A DNA stretch of 39,826 nt, taken from the NCBI GenBank assembly GCA_021798915.1, contig JAJZBM010000026.1:1-39826 (forward strand). The letters run 5' to 3'. Made by a program: the position numbers and the translations under genes. The first letter of the stretch is position 1; each line of letters begins with the position of its first letter. The stretch is from Pseudomonadota bacterium. GTDB taxonomy: Bacteria > Pseudomonadota > Alphaproteobacteria > Acetobacterales > Acetobacteraceae. The notes beneath the pieces are model-generated. The model saw nothing but the letters and a program-made list of their open reading frames with translations, made no database searches and was not told the origin of the DNA. This document shows positions 7,048 through 20,103 of the stretch, piece by piece.

Positions 7048-8439
7048 ATGACCGGACCGCTGATCGGCCGCACCATCCGGCGCCTGCGCCAGGACCATGG
7101 GCTGACGCAACAGGCGCTCGCCGCCCGGCTCGGCATTTCGGCGAGCTATCTCAACCTCATCGAGCACGACCAGCGCAGCGTCACCGCAGGGCTCCTGATC
7201 AAGCTCGCGGAGACGTTCCGCGTCGAACTCGCCGAGCTTTCCGGCGCCCAGGAGCGACAATTGGAGGTCGGGCTGCGCGAGGTCTTCGCCGACCCGCTGC
7301 TCGGTGCCGAGGCCGTCGCCGAGACCGAGGTGGAGGCTCTCGCTGCGAGCGCCCCCAACGCCGCCCGCGCGGTGCTCGCGCTCTATCGCGCCTGGCGAGT
7401 CGCGCGCGAGGATGCGAGCGGCATCGCCCTCCCCTCGGGGCGGCGCATCCTGCTCCCCAACGAGGAGGCGCGGGACGTTTTCGACGACCGCGCCAATTAT
7501 TTCCCGGCCCTGGAAGCGGCGGCGGAAGCGATCGCCAGCGAACTCGACGCCGCCCCGGCCGAGCGCAACCACGCCATCGCCGAGCGCCTGCGCCACCATC
7601 ACGGCATCGCCGTCGTGGTGCGGGCACTGGAGGGTTTGCGCGCCTATGACGCCGAGGCGCGCCGGCTGGTGCTCTCGGAATCGCTGCCGCGCGAGAGTCG
7701 GGGCTTTCACATGGCGTTCCAGCTCGCGCTGCTCGAAGCAGCGGAGGCGGTGGAAACCGTCCTCGCCGAGGTCAAACCCTCGACGCCGGAAGCGGTGGCG
7801 CTGATCCGGATCGGGCTTTTGAACTACACCGCCGGCGCGCTTCTCATGCCCTATGCCCCCTATCGCGAGGCTGCCGCCGGTCTGCGCCATGATATGGAGG
7901 CGCTGGCGGCGCGGTTCGGCGTCTCGTTCGAGCAGGCCTGCCAGCGGCTTTCGACGTTACAGCGCCCCGGCGCGCGCGGCGTGCCGTTCTTTTTTCTGCG
8001 CGTCGATCCGGCCGGCAATGTCTCGAAGCGGTTTTCGGCGGCCGGGTTTCCCTTCGCGCGCTATGGCGGTTCCTGTCCGCGCTGGGTGGTGCATACCGCC
8101 TTCGCCAGCCCCGGCGCGGTCCGGGTGCAGGTCGCGGAACTGCCCGATGGCACGCGATTCCTGTGCTTTGCCCGCACCGTCTCCGGGGTTGCCGCGCGCT
8201 GGGGCGAGCCGGTGCCGGTGCATGTCGTCGCCATGGGCAGCCCACTCACCTATGCCGCCGATATCGTCTATGCCGAGGGGCTTGATCTCGAGCGCGCGGC
8301 GGTTGGCATCGGGCTTTCCTGCCGGCTCTGCGAGCGCCCGGATTGCCGTTCGCGCGCGTTTCCGCCGCTCGAGCACCGGCTCGCCTTCGACCCGCTGCGC
8401 CGTGGGGTCAGCCCCTATCCGTTCGAGGCCAGGCGATGA
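7048..8439 (+). CDS. XRE-family short-chain fatty acyl transcriptional regulator (RamB/ScfR-like)
   Basis: The 463-residue protein has an N-terminal XRE helix-turn-helix (about residues 5-62; [21 protein letters not shown]), a central IrrE/ImmA-like domain, and the C-terminal domain of the short-chain fatty acyl regulators. In the protease-like domain the expected HExxH is degenerate: the segment FHMAFQLAL (220-228) has Phe, Gln and Leu where His, Glu and His belong, so it should sense rather than cut. Three cysteines, C425, C428 and C433, form a CRLCERPDC motif conserved in this group and might bind metal. Relatives control isocitrate lyase and propionate or acetate genes. Its divergent position from aceA makes aceA and its own gene the likely targets. 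Confidence 0.88.
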   Translation: MTGPLIGRTIRRLRQDHGLTQQALAARLGISASYLNLIEHDQRSVTAGLLIKLAETFRVELAELSGAQERQLEVGLREVFADPLLGAEAVAETEVEALAASAPNAARAVLALYRAWRVAREDASGIALPSGRRILLPNEEARDVFDDRANYFPALEAAAEAIASELDAAPAERNHAIAERLRHHHGIAVVVRALEGLRAYDAEARRLVLSESLPRESRGFHMAFQLALLEAAEAVETVLAEVKPSTPEAVALIRIGLLNYTAGALLMPYAPYREAAAGLRHDMEALAARFGVSFEQACQRLSTLQRPGARGVPFFFLRVDPAGNVSKRFSAAGFPFARYGGSCPRWVVHTAFASPGAVRVQVAELPDGTRFLCFARTVSGVAARWGEPVPVHVVAMGSPLTYAADIVYAEGLDLERAAVGIGLSCRLCERPDCRSRAFPPLEHRLAFDPLRRGVSPYPFEARR

Positions 8440-8457
8440 GGCAAAAGCCGAGGCGCG

Positions 8458-8533
8458 TGGTGGAGCTGAGGGGGATCGAACCCCTGACCTCCTCATTGCG
8501 AACGAGGCGCTCTCCCAGCTGAGCTACAGCCCC
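8458..8533 (-). tRNA. tRNA-Ala (anticodon CGC)
   Basis: Read on the minus strand, the 76 bases fold as a cloverleaf: acceptor stem starting GGGGCTG, D-arm GCTCAGCTGGGAGAGC, anticodon stem CCTCG/TGAGG with loop TTCGCAA, T-arm with GGTTCGATCC, and an encoded 3' CCA (8458-8460). The anticodon CGC reads the alanine codon GCG, which is abundant in these GC-rich genes. It lies 18 bases after the regulator stop, on the opposite strand. I see no convincing terminator downstream of it. Confidence 0.95.
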
Positions 8534-8606
8534 ACGGCCCGGCGGCGGGCGGACAATGCCGACCCGCCCCAATGAAGTCAAGCCGGAGAAAGGCGAGTCG
8601 ACACCG

Positions 8607-12652
<4,046 letters not shown>

Positions 12653-12669
12653 CGGGAAAGTGCAGAAAT

Positions 12670-12776
12670 GTTCTTTTTTAGAAAAAAGAACCAAAAAAAA
12701 ACTTTTGTCTGTTGGCCGCGCCGCTTCAAGAAAGCCAATAAAAGTCTTTTTGCTTCTTTTTCTTCAGAAAAAGAAG
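12670..12776. repeat. Dispersed hairpin repeat, copy C
   Basis: GTTCTTTTTT (12670-12679) pairs with AAAAAAGAAC (12682-12691) and is followed by an A-run and ACTTTTGTCTGTTGG, as in copies A and B. The GC hairpin of the other copies is reduced to GGCCGCGCCGC. It then has AAAAGTCTTTTTGC and a second AT hairpin, CTTCTTTTTCT-TC-AGAAAAAGAAG (12753-12776). It lies between the AidB-like gene and pepN and probably terminates the former. Confidence 0.75.
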
Positions 12777-12814
12777 ATGTTTATTGATTCTATTCTAATA
12801 TAGGATGTGACTCC

Positions 12815-15493
12815 ATGAGCGAAACCCCCGCCGCCACCACGATCCGCCTCGCCGAGTATCGGCCGCCGGCATTTCTCGTCGAGACCGTCACCCTTACGAT
12901 CCGCCTCGCACCCGAAACCACCACCGTCACCGCGCGCCTCGCACTCCGCCGCGCGTCGGGCGTGCGGCATGATGCGCCGCTCATCCTCGATGGCGAGGCG
13001 CTGGCGCTCCGCGCGATCCGGCTCGACGGCGCCGATCTCGCGCCCGACCGCTATCGTCTCGACGCCCATCATTTGACCATTTCCGAGCCGCCGGGTGAAT
13101 TCACCCTTGAGACCACGACCGAAATTCACCCCGCCGCCAACACCACCCTCTCCGGCCTCTATGTCTCGGGGGGGAATTTCTATACCCAATGCGAGGCCGA
13201 GGGCTTCCGCCGCATCACTTTCTTCCCCGACCGCCCCGACGTCATGGCCCGTTACCATGTCACCCTGATCGCCGATCGCAGCACGGCGCCGGTCCTGCTC
13301 GCCAACGGCAATCCCGTCGCGCAAGGCGACAACGCTGACGGCACGCATTGGGCGAGCTGGGAGGATCCGCACCCCAAGCCCTGCTATCTCTTCGCCCTCG
13401 TCGCCGGCGATCTCATCGCCGTCCGTGACCGCTTCGTCACGCAATCCGGGAAGGAAATTCAGCTCGCGATCTGGATCCGGCGCGGCGACGAGGACAAATG
13501 CGACTATGCCATGCATTGCCTGAAAACCGCGATGGCCTGGGACGAGAGCCGATTCGGGCGCGAATATGATCTCGACGTTTTCAATATCGCCGCGGTTTCC
13601 GACTTCAACATGGGGGCGATGGAAAACAAGGGGCTCAACATTTTCAATACCCGCTATGTCCTGGCACGCCCGGAAACCGCGACCGATGCTGATTATCGTG
13701 GCATCGAAACCGTTATCTCGCACGAATATTTTCATAACTGGACCGGCAACCGCATCACCTGTCGCGATTGGTTCCAGCTCTCCCTCAAAGAGGGGCTGAC
13801 GGTGTTTCGCGATCAGGAATTCTCCGCCGATCAGGGGAGCCGCGCCCTGCAACGCATCCAGGATGTCCGCCGCCTGCGCGCCGCACAGTTTCCCGAGGAT
13901 GCGGGACCGCTCGCCCATCCGGTGCGGCCGGATTCCTATCAGAAAATCGATAATTTCTACACCGCGACGGTCTATCAGAAGGGGGCGGAGTTGGTCCGCA
14001 TGATCGCCTCTCTCCTCGGCCCGCAGCGGTTTCGCGCCGGCATGGACCGCTATTTCGCGACCTGCGACAACCGCGCGGTGACGATCGAGGATTTTCTCGC
14101 CGCGATCGGCGAGGGGGCCGGCGCCGATCTCACCCCCTTCCTCGCCTGGTACGCGACCGCCGGCACGCCGGAGGTCACGGTTGCGGAGGCGTATGACGCC
14201 GAGGCCGAAACCCTGACCCTCGTTCTCCGCCAGCGCATTCCGCCGACCCCGGGGCAGCCGGACAAGCCGCCACTGCCGATCCCGCTCGCGATCGGCCTTC
14301 TGGATGCCGAAACCGGCGCCCCGATCGCGGCCCAACTCGTCGGCGAAACCACCGCGCCGGGCGCCACCCGCCATCTCCTCCTCGACCAGCCGGCACAAAC
14401 CTGGCATTTCGAGGCGGTCACGCGGCGCCCGCTGGTGGCGATCGGGCGCGGGTTTTCCGCCCCGGTGAAGATCCTCGGCCTCGACCGCGAGCGGCTCCGC
14501 TTTCTCGCTACCCATGATCCCGATCCGTTTCTCCGCTGGGACTGCCTGCAGCGCTACGCGACCGAAACCCTGCTCGCCGCCGCCGCCACCTGGCGCGCCG
14601 GTGGCGCCATCACCGCGGATGAGGGGTTGATCGCGGTGATCGCGGCGCTGCTCGCTGAGGCCGAGCGCGATCCCGCTTTCGTCGCCGAGGCGATCACCCT
14701 CCCGGCGGAGACCCTGCTCGCCGAGGAGATGGACGAAATCGACGTGGAGGCTCTGCATGCGGCGCGCGACCACCTGCGCGCCGCGATCGGGCAGGCGCTG
14801 GCCGCGCCGCTCCATGCCTGGCACGAGAAACTCCGCGCCACCGATTCCTCGGCGATCGACGGCGCCGCGATGGGCCGGCGGGCGCTCGCCAATGCGGCGC
14901 TTTCCTATCTCGTCGCCGGCGGCGGCGAGGCGGCGATCGCGGCGGCCGTCGCGCAATACCGGACGGCGCCGACGATGACCGGGCGGATCGGCGCCCTCAC
15001 CCTGCTCGCCGAGACCGAACGGCCGGAGCGCGAGGCGGTTCTGGCCGATTTCCATACCCTTTGGCGGCACGACCCGCTGGTGCTCGACAAATGGTTCGCG
15101 ATCCAGGCCATGGCGCCGCAGCCGGGGGCGCCGGCGCGGGTGCGCGCCCTCACCCGCCATCCCGATTTCACCACCGCCAACCCGAATCGCCTGCGCGCCC
15201 TGATCGGCAGCTTCGCCCAGGCCAACCCGACCGGGTTCCACGACGCCTCCGGCGACGGCTATGCCCTGCTCGCCGAGACCATCGCGACCGTCGATCCCGC
15301 CAACCCGCAGCTCGCCGCCCGGCTGGTTTCGGCGTTCGGCGCTTGGCGGCGCACCCCGCCGGCGCGGCGGGCGCTGATCGCGGCGGCGTTGCAGGGTCTC
15401 GCCGCCCGCCCGGACCTCAGCGCCAACAGCCGGGAAATGATCGCGAAAATTCTAACGCCGCCGCATTCATCGAACGCCGTAACGCGACATTAA
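12815..15493 (+). CDS. pepN: Aminopeptidase N (M1 zinc peptidase)
   Basis: This cytoplasmic zinc exopeptidase removes N-terminal residues from peptides. The 892-residue length and the four-part layout fit bacterial PepN: N-terminal beta domain, thermolysin-like catalytic domain, a short beta domain and a large alpha-helical C-terminal domain (DUF3458 type). Visible motifs are GAMEN (267-271), which binds the substrate amino group, and HEYFHNW (H303, E304, H307), with the third zinc ligand E326 in LKEGLTVFRD. The ATG at 12815 follows AGGATG about 11 bases upstream. Repeat copy C ends just before its promoter region, which is AT-rich (TTCTAATATAGG). Confidence 0.96.
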   Translation: MSETPAATTIRLAEYRPPAFLVETVTLTIRLAPETTTVTARLALRRASGVRHDAPLILDGEALALRAIRLDGADLAPDRYRLDAHHLTISEPPGEFTLETTTEIHPAANTTLSGLYVSGGNFYTQCEAEGFRRITFFPDRPDVMARYHVTLIADRSTAPVLLANGNPVAQGDNADGTHWASWEDPHPKPCYLFALVAGDLIAVRDRFVTQSGKEIQLAIWIRRGDEDKCDYAMHCLKTAMAWDESRFGREYDLDVFNIAAVSDFNMGAMENKGLNIFNTRYVLARPETATDADYRGIETVISHEYFHNWTGNRITCRDWFQLSLKEGLTVFRDQEFSADQGSRALQRIQDVRRLRAAQFPEDAGPLAHPVRPDSYQKIDNFYTATVYQKGAELVRMIASLLGPQRFRAGMDRYFATCDNRAVTIEDFLAAIGEGAGADLTPFLAWYATAGTPEVTVAEAYDAEAETLTLVLRQRIPPTPGQPDKPPLPIPLAIGLLDAETGAPIAAQLVGETTAPGATRHLLLDQPAQTWHFEAVTRRPLVAIGRGFSAPVKILGLDRERLRFLATHDPDPFLRWDCLQRYATETLLAAAATWRAGGAITADEGLIAVIAALLAEAERDPAFVAEAITLPAETLLAEEMDEIDVEALHAARDHLRAAIGQALAAPLHAWHEKLRATDSSAIDGAAMGRRALANAALSYLVAGGGEAAIAAAVAQYRTAPTMTGRIGALTLLAETERPEREAVLADFHTLWRHDPLVLDKWFAIQAMAPQPGAPARVRALTRHPDFTTANPNRLRALIGSFAQANPTGFHDASGDGYALLAETIATVDPANPQLAARLVSAFGAWRRTPPARRALIAAALQGLAARPDLSANSREMIAKILTPPHSSNAVTRH

Positions 15494-15540
15494 ACCTCTT
15501 CCGCTAAGATCGGGGGAGTTCACTGCCCTATTAATATGGC

Positions 15541-17436
15541 ATGGGGGTCGATTTGCCGTCCGAGCGTGTCGTGTTCCCCAGGCCGCCAGGGCTCATCGTC
15601 ATCGTGTTGCTGTTCGTCTGCCTGCTGGAGGGGGCGATCACGCTCGCGCAGCTCTATGGGACGAGCCCGGCGATCTGGGTTGCCAACGGGGTGTTGCTCG
15701 GCGTCCTGCTCGTCGTCCCGAGCCAGCGTTTCGTCGCCTATCTCCTCGTCTGCCTGCTCGCCGATTTCGCCCTCAATGAAGGCCACGGCGACAATCTGCT
15801 GCTCGGTGGCATCCTCGCTTTCTGCAAGCTCGCCGAGGTGGCGATCGCCTTCGGCTTGTTGCGCGGGCGATTCGGCGCCCGCCCCGACCCGGCGCGGCCG
15901 GGTGCCCTGATCCGTCTTGCCGTCACCGCCCTCGCTGCCCCGGTTTTTCCGGCCATCTTCGCCGCCGACGCCCGATTTTATCTGGCCGGGGAGGCATTCC
16001 CCAAGGTTCTGGCCGATTGGTACGTCGCGAGCGCGCTCGGCTTCATGGTCGTCACCCCCTTGGTGCTCGCGATGTTCCGGCCGCATCGACCAATAGCGTC
16101 GGAGCGCGGGGCGTTGCTCGCGGGGCTCCGCTATTTCGCTCTCTTGTTCACCGTCTGCGTCGTAGTGTTCTCGCAGTCACGTTACCCGCTGCGCTTTCTG
16201 GTATTCCCGCCGCTGCTCCTGATCGCCTCCCGGCGCTCATTCGCTGAAACCGCGGTGGCAACGCTCGCCGCGGTCCTGGTCATCCTCGGCTTCACCGTCG
16301 CCGGACACGGGCCGATCTCACTTCTCGCCCAGGCCGGGGTGCTGAGCCAGGGCGAGAAGCTCCGCATCGCGCAAATTTTTTCCTTCATCCTCGCCCTCTG
16401 CGCGCTCGCGCTGGCGGCGCGGACGGAGCAGACGCGGCGGCTCCGGGCGATCCTCGCCAAACGTCAGGAACGGCTCCGCGAAAACGAGCAGCGTTATCGC
16501 GTGCTCGCCGATAATTCCGGGGATGCGATCTACCGCATGGCGCTCGACGGGCGCCGGCTCTACGTCTCGCCGGCGGCGCAGGAAATGTTCGGCTTCTCGC
16601 CCGAGGAGCAGGTCGGGCGCAATTGGCGCGAAGACGTCCATCCCGAGGATTGGCCGGCGGTGCGGGTCGAACTCCGCAAACTCAATGCGGGCAGCGATGA
16701 TATCGTCTTTTCCTATCGCCGGCGGTGCAAGAGTGGCAGATTCGTCTGGGTGGAAACGCGGGTGCGCGCGGCGCGCGACCGGGCGAGCGGGATTGTGCGC
16801 GAATTCATTGCCAGCTCACGCGACATCTCGGTGCAAAAAGCCACCGAGGAAAAGCTGAACGCCGCCAACGCGGCGCTGGCCGCGCTCGCCGCGACCGACG
16901 GATTGACCGGGATTGCCAACCGCCGCGCCTTCGACGAGGCGCTGGATCGCGAATGGCGCCGCGCCCAGCGTGAGCAGACGGCGCTCGCCCTCCTGATGAT
17001 CGATGTCGATCACTTCAAGCCGTTCAACGATTTCTACGGCCATCTCGCCGGCGATGACTGTCTGCGGCGGCTCGCGGCGACGATCAGCGGCTGCCTGCAT
17101 CGCCCCGGCGATCTCGCCGCGCGCTTCGGCGGCGAGGAATTCGCGGTGCTCTTGCCGACCACCGACGCCCCCGGCGCGCTCGAAATCGCCGAACGCATCC
17201 ATGACGCCGTCGCGGCGCTGCAGATCGGCCACGACGTCACCCCGCTCGGGCGGATCACACTCAGCATCGGCATCGCAAGCGACGGGCCGGAGCGCTATCA
17301 CAGCGCCCAGGCGCTGCTCCATACCGCCGACAGCGCGCTCTATACCGCCAAGCATGAAGGGCGAAACCGCAGCGTCATCGCGGCGATCGATGATCACGGC
17401 AACGGCAACGCTCACAACACCGCGAACACGCGATAG
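15541..17436 (+). CDS. Membrane diguanylate cyclase, MASE1-PAS-GGDEF
   Basis: The 631-residue protein should make cyclic di-GMP. Residues about 15-300 form some eight hydrophobic helices of the MASE1 sensor type (TSPAIWVANGVLLGVLLV). A PAS domain follows (about 314-440; ENEQRYRVLADNSGDAIYRM), then a GGDEF domain (about 450-625) with DGLTGIANRRAFDE, the metal-binding MIDVDHFKPFND and the active-site loop GGEEF (530-534). An RPGD motif (521-524), five residues before it, is a proper RxxD inhibitory site, so feedback control by the product is expected. There is no EAL domain. The ATG at 15541 has only a weak, distant GGGGGAG, so the start is uncertain. Its last 25 bases overlap the DUF3237 gene on the other strand. 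Confidence 0.93.
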   Translation: MGVDLPSERVVFPRPPGLIVIVLLFVCLLEGAITLAQLYGTSPAIWVANGVLLGVLLVVPSQRFVAYLLVCLLADFALNEGHGDNLLLGGILAFCKLAEVAIAFGLLRGRFGARPDPARPGALIRLAVTALAAPVFPAIFAADARFYLAGEAFPKVLADWYVASALGFMVVTPLVLAMFRPHRPIASERGALLAGLRYFALLFTVCVVVFSQSRYPLRFLVFPPLLLIASRRSFAETAVATLAAVLVILGFTVAGHGPISLLAQAGVLSQGEKLRIAQIFSFILALCALALAARTEQTRRLRAILAKRQERLRENEQRYRVLADNSGDAIYRMALDGRRLYVSPAAQEMFGFSPEEQVGRNWREDVHPEDWPAVRVELRKLNAGSDDIVFSYRRRCKSGRFVWVETRVRAARDRASGIVREFIASSRDISVQKATEEKLNAANAALAALAATDGLTGIANRRAFDEALDREWRRAQREQTALALLMIDVDHFKPFNDFYGHLAGDDCLRRLAATISGCLHRPGDLAARFGGEEFAVLLPTTDAPGALEIAERIHDAVAALQIGHDVTPLGRITLSIGIASDGPERYHSAQALLHTADSALYTAKHEGRNRSVIAAIDDHGNGNAHNTANTR

Positions 17437-17870
17437 ACCGGGCCACTCGGCGGACGATGGCCGATGCCGACCGCTAGCAGATCGTTGAGCCAGGCATAGC
17501 GGGGATCGCCGGTCTCGAAAATCAGCGCGGTGCGGAAATAATATTCCGCCGGGAGAACCGCTTCACCGGCCGCGAGCCGGCGCATCACCGCCTCCGGGCC
17601 GGTGCGGAGGCCGCGATAGCGAAGATAGATCGCCGCCCCATCCGCGGTCTCCAACACGATCCGCACATCGAGAAGCGTGCGCCCGCCGGCACCGACGACC
17701 AGGGCATCCTCGCCAATCGGCAAGACGCGCCCGGCCAGGCGCGGCCCGGCGAAACGCCCGCCTCTGATCGGCACCACTCGCCGCTCGCCGCGCGCACTCG
17801 GCCCGATCACCGCCGGCTCGCCGACCTCGATCGCCATTTCGAACAGAAATTCACTCGCCAAGGTTTCCAT
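17412..17870 (-). CDS. DUF3237 (UPF0311) family protein
   Basis: The 152-residue product has the look of the DUF3237 family: an opening LASEFLFEMAIEVGEP, a central VPIRGGRFAGPRLAGRVLPIG, and a closing YYFRTALIFETGDPRYAWLNDLLAVGIG. The family is a small beta-barrel of unproven function. The start at 17870 is supported by GGGGAGGACGCG directly upstream; the open frame continues beyond it without coding character. Its 3' end overlaps the diguanylate cyclase gene by 25 bases. It is divergent from the isobutyryl-CoA dehydrogenase operon, with a 150-bp shared upstream gap, so it may belong to the same carboxylic-acid metabolism, but this is only inferred. Confidence 0.85.
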   Translation of the reverse strand: METLASEFLFEMAIEVGEPAVIGPSARGERRVVPIRGGRFAGPRLAGRVLPIGEDALVVGAGGRTLLDVRIVLETADGAAIYLRYRGLRTGPEAVMRRLAAGEAVLPAEYYFRTALIFETGDPRYAWLNDLLAVGIGHRPPSGPVYRVFAVL

Positions 17871-18020
17871 CGCGTCCTCCCCGCGCCAGCTTGGCGGGCA
17901 CCGGGAGGCGAGGCAAGAGCGGAGGGCTTTCATCGCCGCGCGGAAGGGATAACATGCGCACACGCCCCTTGCCGCGGTCGCGCCGAGCGGGCGAAAAAAG
18001 CGGCGGGAGACGCAAACGGC

Positions 18021-19160
18021 ATGGATTTCGACCTCGACGACACCCAGCAAGCGATCCAGGATACCGCCCGCCAATTTGCCCAGGAAACCCTCCTCCCCCA
18101 CGCCGCGCATTGGGACGAGGGGCGTATTTTCCCGCGCGAGGCGTTGCGGGCGGCGGCCGAACTCGGCTTCGCCGGCATCTACACGCGCGAGACGCATGGC
18201 GGCAGCGGCCTCGGGCGGCTGGAAGCGGCGCTGATTTTCGAGGCGCTGGCGAGCGCCGATCCCTCGACCGCGGCTTTTCTCTCGATCCACAACATGGTCG
18301 CCTGGATGATCGACCGCTTCGGCAGCGAAGCCCAGCAGGCACGGTTTTTGCCCGCCATGATGCGCGGCGACATCATCGCGAGCTATTGCCTCACCGAACC
18401 GGGCTCGGGCTCGGACGCGGCGAGCCTGCGCACCAGCGCCGCGCGCGAGGGCGAGCATTACGTCCTGAACGGCAGCAAGGCGTTCATCTCCGGCGGCGGC
18501 GCCTCCGATCTCTATGCGGTGATGGTGCGCACCGGCGGCGCCGGCCCGCGCGGCATCTCCTGCGTCCTGGTCGAGAAGGGAACGCCCGGGCTCGGTTTCG
18601 GCAAGCCGGAACGGAAACTCGGCTGGAACAGCCAGCCGACGACGCTGGTGACGTTCGAGAATTGCCGCGTGCCGGTCGCCAACCGGATCGGCGCCGAGGG
18701 GGAGGGGTTTCGCATCGCGCTGGCCGGGCTCGATGGCGGGCGGGTGAACATCGCCGCCTGCTCGCTCGGCGGCGCCCGCGCGGCCCTCGATCTCGCGCTT
18801 TCCTATGTCCGCGAACGCCGGCAATTCGGCCAGCGCCTCGCCGATTTCCAGGCATTGCAATTCCGCCTCGCCGACATGGCGACCGAGTGGGAGGCATCAC
18901 GGCTGATGGTGCATCGCGCCGCCCACGCCCTCGATACCGACGCGCGCGACAGAACCACCCGCGCGGCGATGGCCAAGCGCTTCGCGACCGATTTTTGTTT
19001 CCGCATCACCGATGAGGCGCTGCAGCTTCACGGCGGCTACGGTTATATCAAGGACTATGCCATCGAGCGCTATCTGCGCGACCTCCGCGTGCATCGGATT
19101 CTCGAAGGCACCAACGAGATCATGCGCGTCATCATCGCCCGCCATCTGCTCGCCGAATAA
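18021..19160 (+). CDS. Acyl-CoA dehydrogenase, probably isobutyryl-CoA dehydrogenase
   Basis: This 379-residue FAD enzyme would oxidise isobutyryl-CoA to methacrylyl-CoA in valine breakdown. It shows the full acyl-CoA dehydrogenase layout: N-terminal helices, the flavin motif CLTEPGSGSDA, the middle beta domain, and ERRQFGQRLADFQ and LHGGYGYIKDY in the last domain, with the catalytic Glu in RILEGTNEIMR. The serine-rich ADPSTAAFLSIHNM and overall pattern resemble ACAD8-type isobutyryl-CoA dehydrogenases, and the next gene is the downstream valine enzyme 3-hydroxyisobutyrate dehydrogenase. GGCGGGAGACGC precedes the ATG. It is the first of six co-directional genes. A short or branched-chain acyl-CoA of another type cannot be excluded. 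Confidence 0.88.
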   Translation: MDFDLDDTQQAIQDTARQFAQETLLPHAAHWDEGRIFPREALRAAAELGFAGIYTRETHGGSGLGRLEAALIFEALASADPSTAAFLSIHNMVAWMIDRFGSEAQQARFLPAMMRGDIIASYCLTEPGSGSDAASLRTSAAREGEHYVLNGSKAFISGGGASDLYAVMVRTGGAGPRGISCVLVEKGTPGLGFGKPERKLGWNSQPTTLVTFENCRVPVANRIGAEGEGFRIALAGLDGGRVNIAACSLGGARAALDLALSYVRERRQFGQRLADFQALQFRLADMATEWEASRLMVHRAAHALDTDARDRTTRAAMAKRFATDFCFRITDEALQLHGGYGYIKDYAIERYLRDLRVHRILEGTNEIMRVIIARHLLAE

Positions 19161-19194
19161 GGGGCTCGTCGAAAAACCAAGAGGAGATCAGGGT

Positions 19195-20103
19195 ATGACC
19201 GAAATCGCCTTCATCGGGCTCGGCAATATGGGCGCGCCGATGGCCGCCAATCTGGTGCGCGCCGGACATCGCGTGCGCGGCTTCGACCTCAACGCCGACG
19301 CCGTCGCCGCCCATCGCGCCGCGGGCGGCATCGCCGCCGCCAGCGCCATCGCCGCCTGTGACGGCGCCGAGATCGTGATCTCGATGCTGCCGGCGGGCAA
19401 GCATGTGCATGATCTTTATCTCGGCGCGGGCGGCATCATCGCGGCCTTGCGCGGACGCGATACGCTGTTGATCGACAGTTCGACGATCGATGTCGAAACC
19501 GCGCGCGCCGTCGCCGAAGCCGCCGCCACCGCCGGGCTCGCGATGCTGGACGCGCCGGTTTCAGGCGGTGTCGGCGGCGCCCAGGCGGGGACGCTTACCT
19601 TCATGGTCGGCGGGGCGGCGGCGGCCTTCGCGCGCGCCAAACCGCTGCTCGCGGCGATGGGCAAAAACATCGTCCATGCCGGCGGGCCGGGCGCCGGGCA
19701 GGCCGCGAAGATCTGCAACAACATGATCCTCGGCGTCTCGATGCTCGCGGTGTGCGAGGCCTTCGTGCTCGCCGATCGGCTCGGTCTCGCGCGCGAGAAG
19801 CTGTTCGAGGTCAGTTCGACTTCCTCCGGCCAATGCTGGTCGCTCACCTCCTATTGCCCGGTGCCCGGCCCGGTGCCCAATGCCCCCTCCAATCGCAACT
19901 ATGAGCCCGGCTTCGCCGCGAGCCTGATGCTGAAGGATCTCAAACTGGCGCAACTCGCCGCCGATGCGAGCGGCGCCGCAACGCCGCTCGGCGCCGAGGC
20001 GGCGACGCTTTATCAACGCATCAACGACGCCGGCTTGGCAGGGAAAGATTTCTCCGCCGCCTTCACCTGGCTTTCGGCGCAGAGCCGCGAGGCCGCGCCA
20101 TGA
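19195..20103 (+). CDS. mmsB: 3-hydroxyisobutyrate dehydrogenase
   Basis: The enzyme oxidises 3-hydroxyisobutyrate to methylmalonate semialdehyde with NAD in valine catabolism. The 302-residue protein has the Rossmann motif GLGNMGAPMAANL at the N-terminus, the substrate-binding DAPVSGGVGGAQAGTLTFM, and the catalytic lysine K172 in GAGQAAKICNNM, all typical of beta-hydroxyacid dehydrogenases. The C-terminal segment SSTSSGQCWSLTSYCPVPGP is characteristic of the 3-hydroxyisobutyrate subgroup. The start at 19195 follows AGAGGAGATCAGGGT, a good ribosome-binding site. Its TGA overlaps the next ATG (20100-20103). The two enzymes normally acting before it (methacrylyl-CoA hydratase and the 3-hydroxyisobutyryl-CoA hydrolase) are not in the cluster. 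Confidence 0.93.
   Translation: MTEIAFIGLGNMGAPMAANLVRAGHRVRGFDLNADAVAAHRAAGGIAAASAIAACDGAEIVISMLPAGKHVHDLYLGAGGIIAALRGRDTLLIDSSTIDVETARAVAEAAATAGLAMLDAPVSGGVGGAQAGTLTFMVGGAAAAFARAKPLLAAMGKNIVHAGGPGAGQAAKICNNMILGVSMLAVCEAFVLADRLGLAREKLFEVSSTSSGQCWSLTSYCPVPGPVPNAPSNRNYEPGFAASLMLKDLKLAQLAADASGAATPLGAEAATLYQRINDAGLAGKDFSAAFTWLSAQSREAAP

Noticed and set aside
6892-7890. Upstream extension of the isocitrate lyase frame across the regulator gene
   Set aside because: The true start has an AAGGAG site at 6891 and matches family N-termini; the extension is antisense to a well-supported regulator.
12764-15241. Very long open frame (825 codons) antisense to pepN
   Set aside because: It is a GC-bias shadow: the plus strand encodes an intact M1 peptidase with all motifs, and the antisense product has no recognisable domain.
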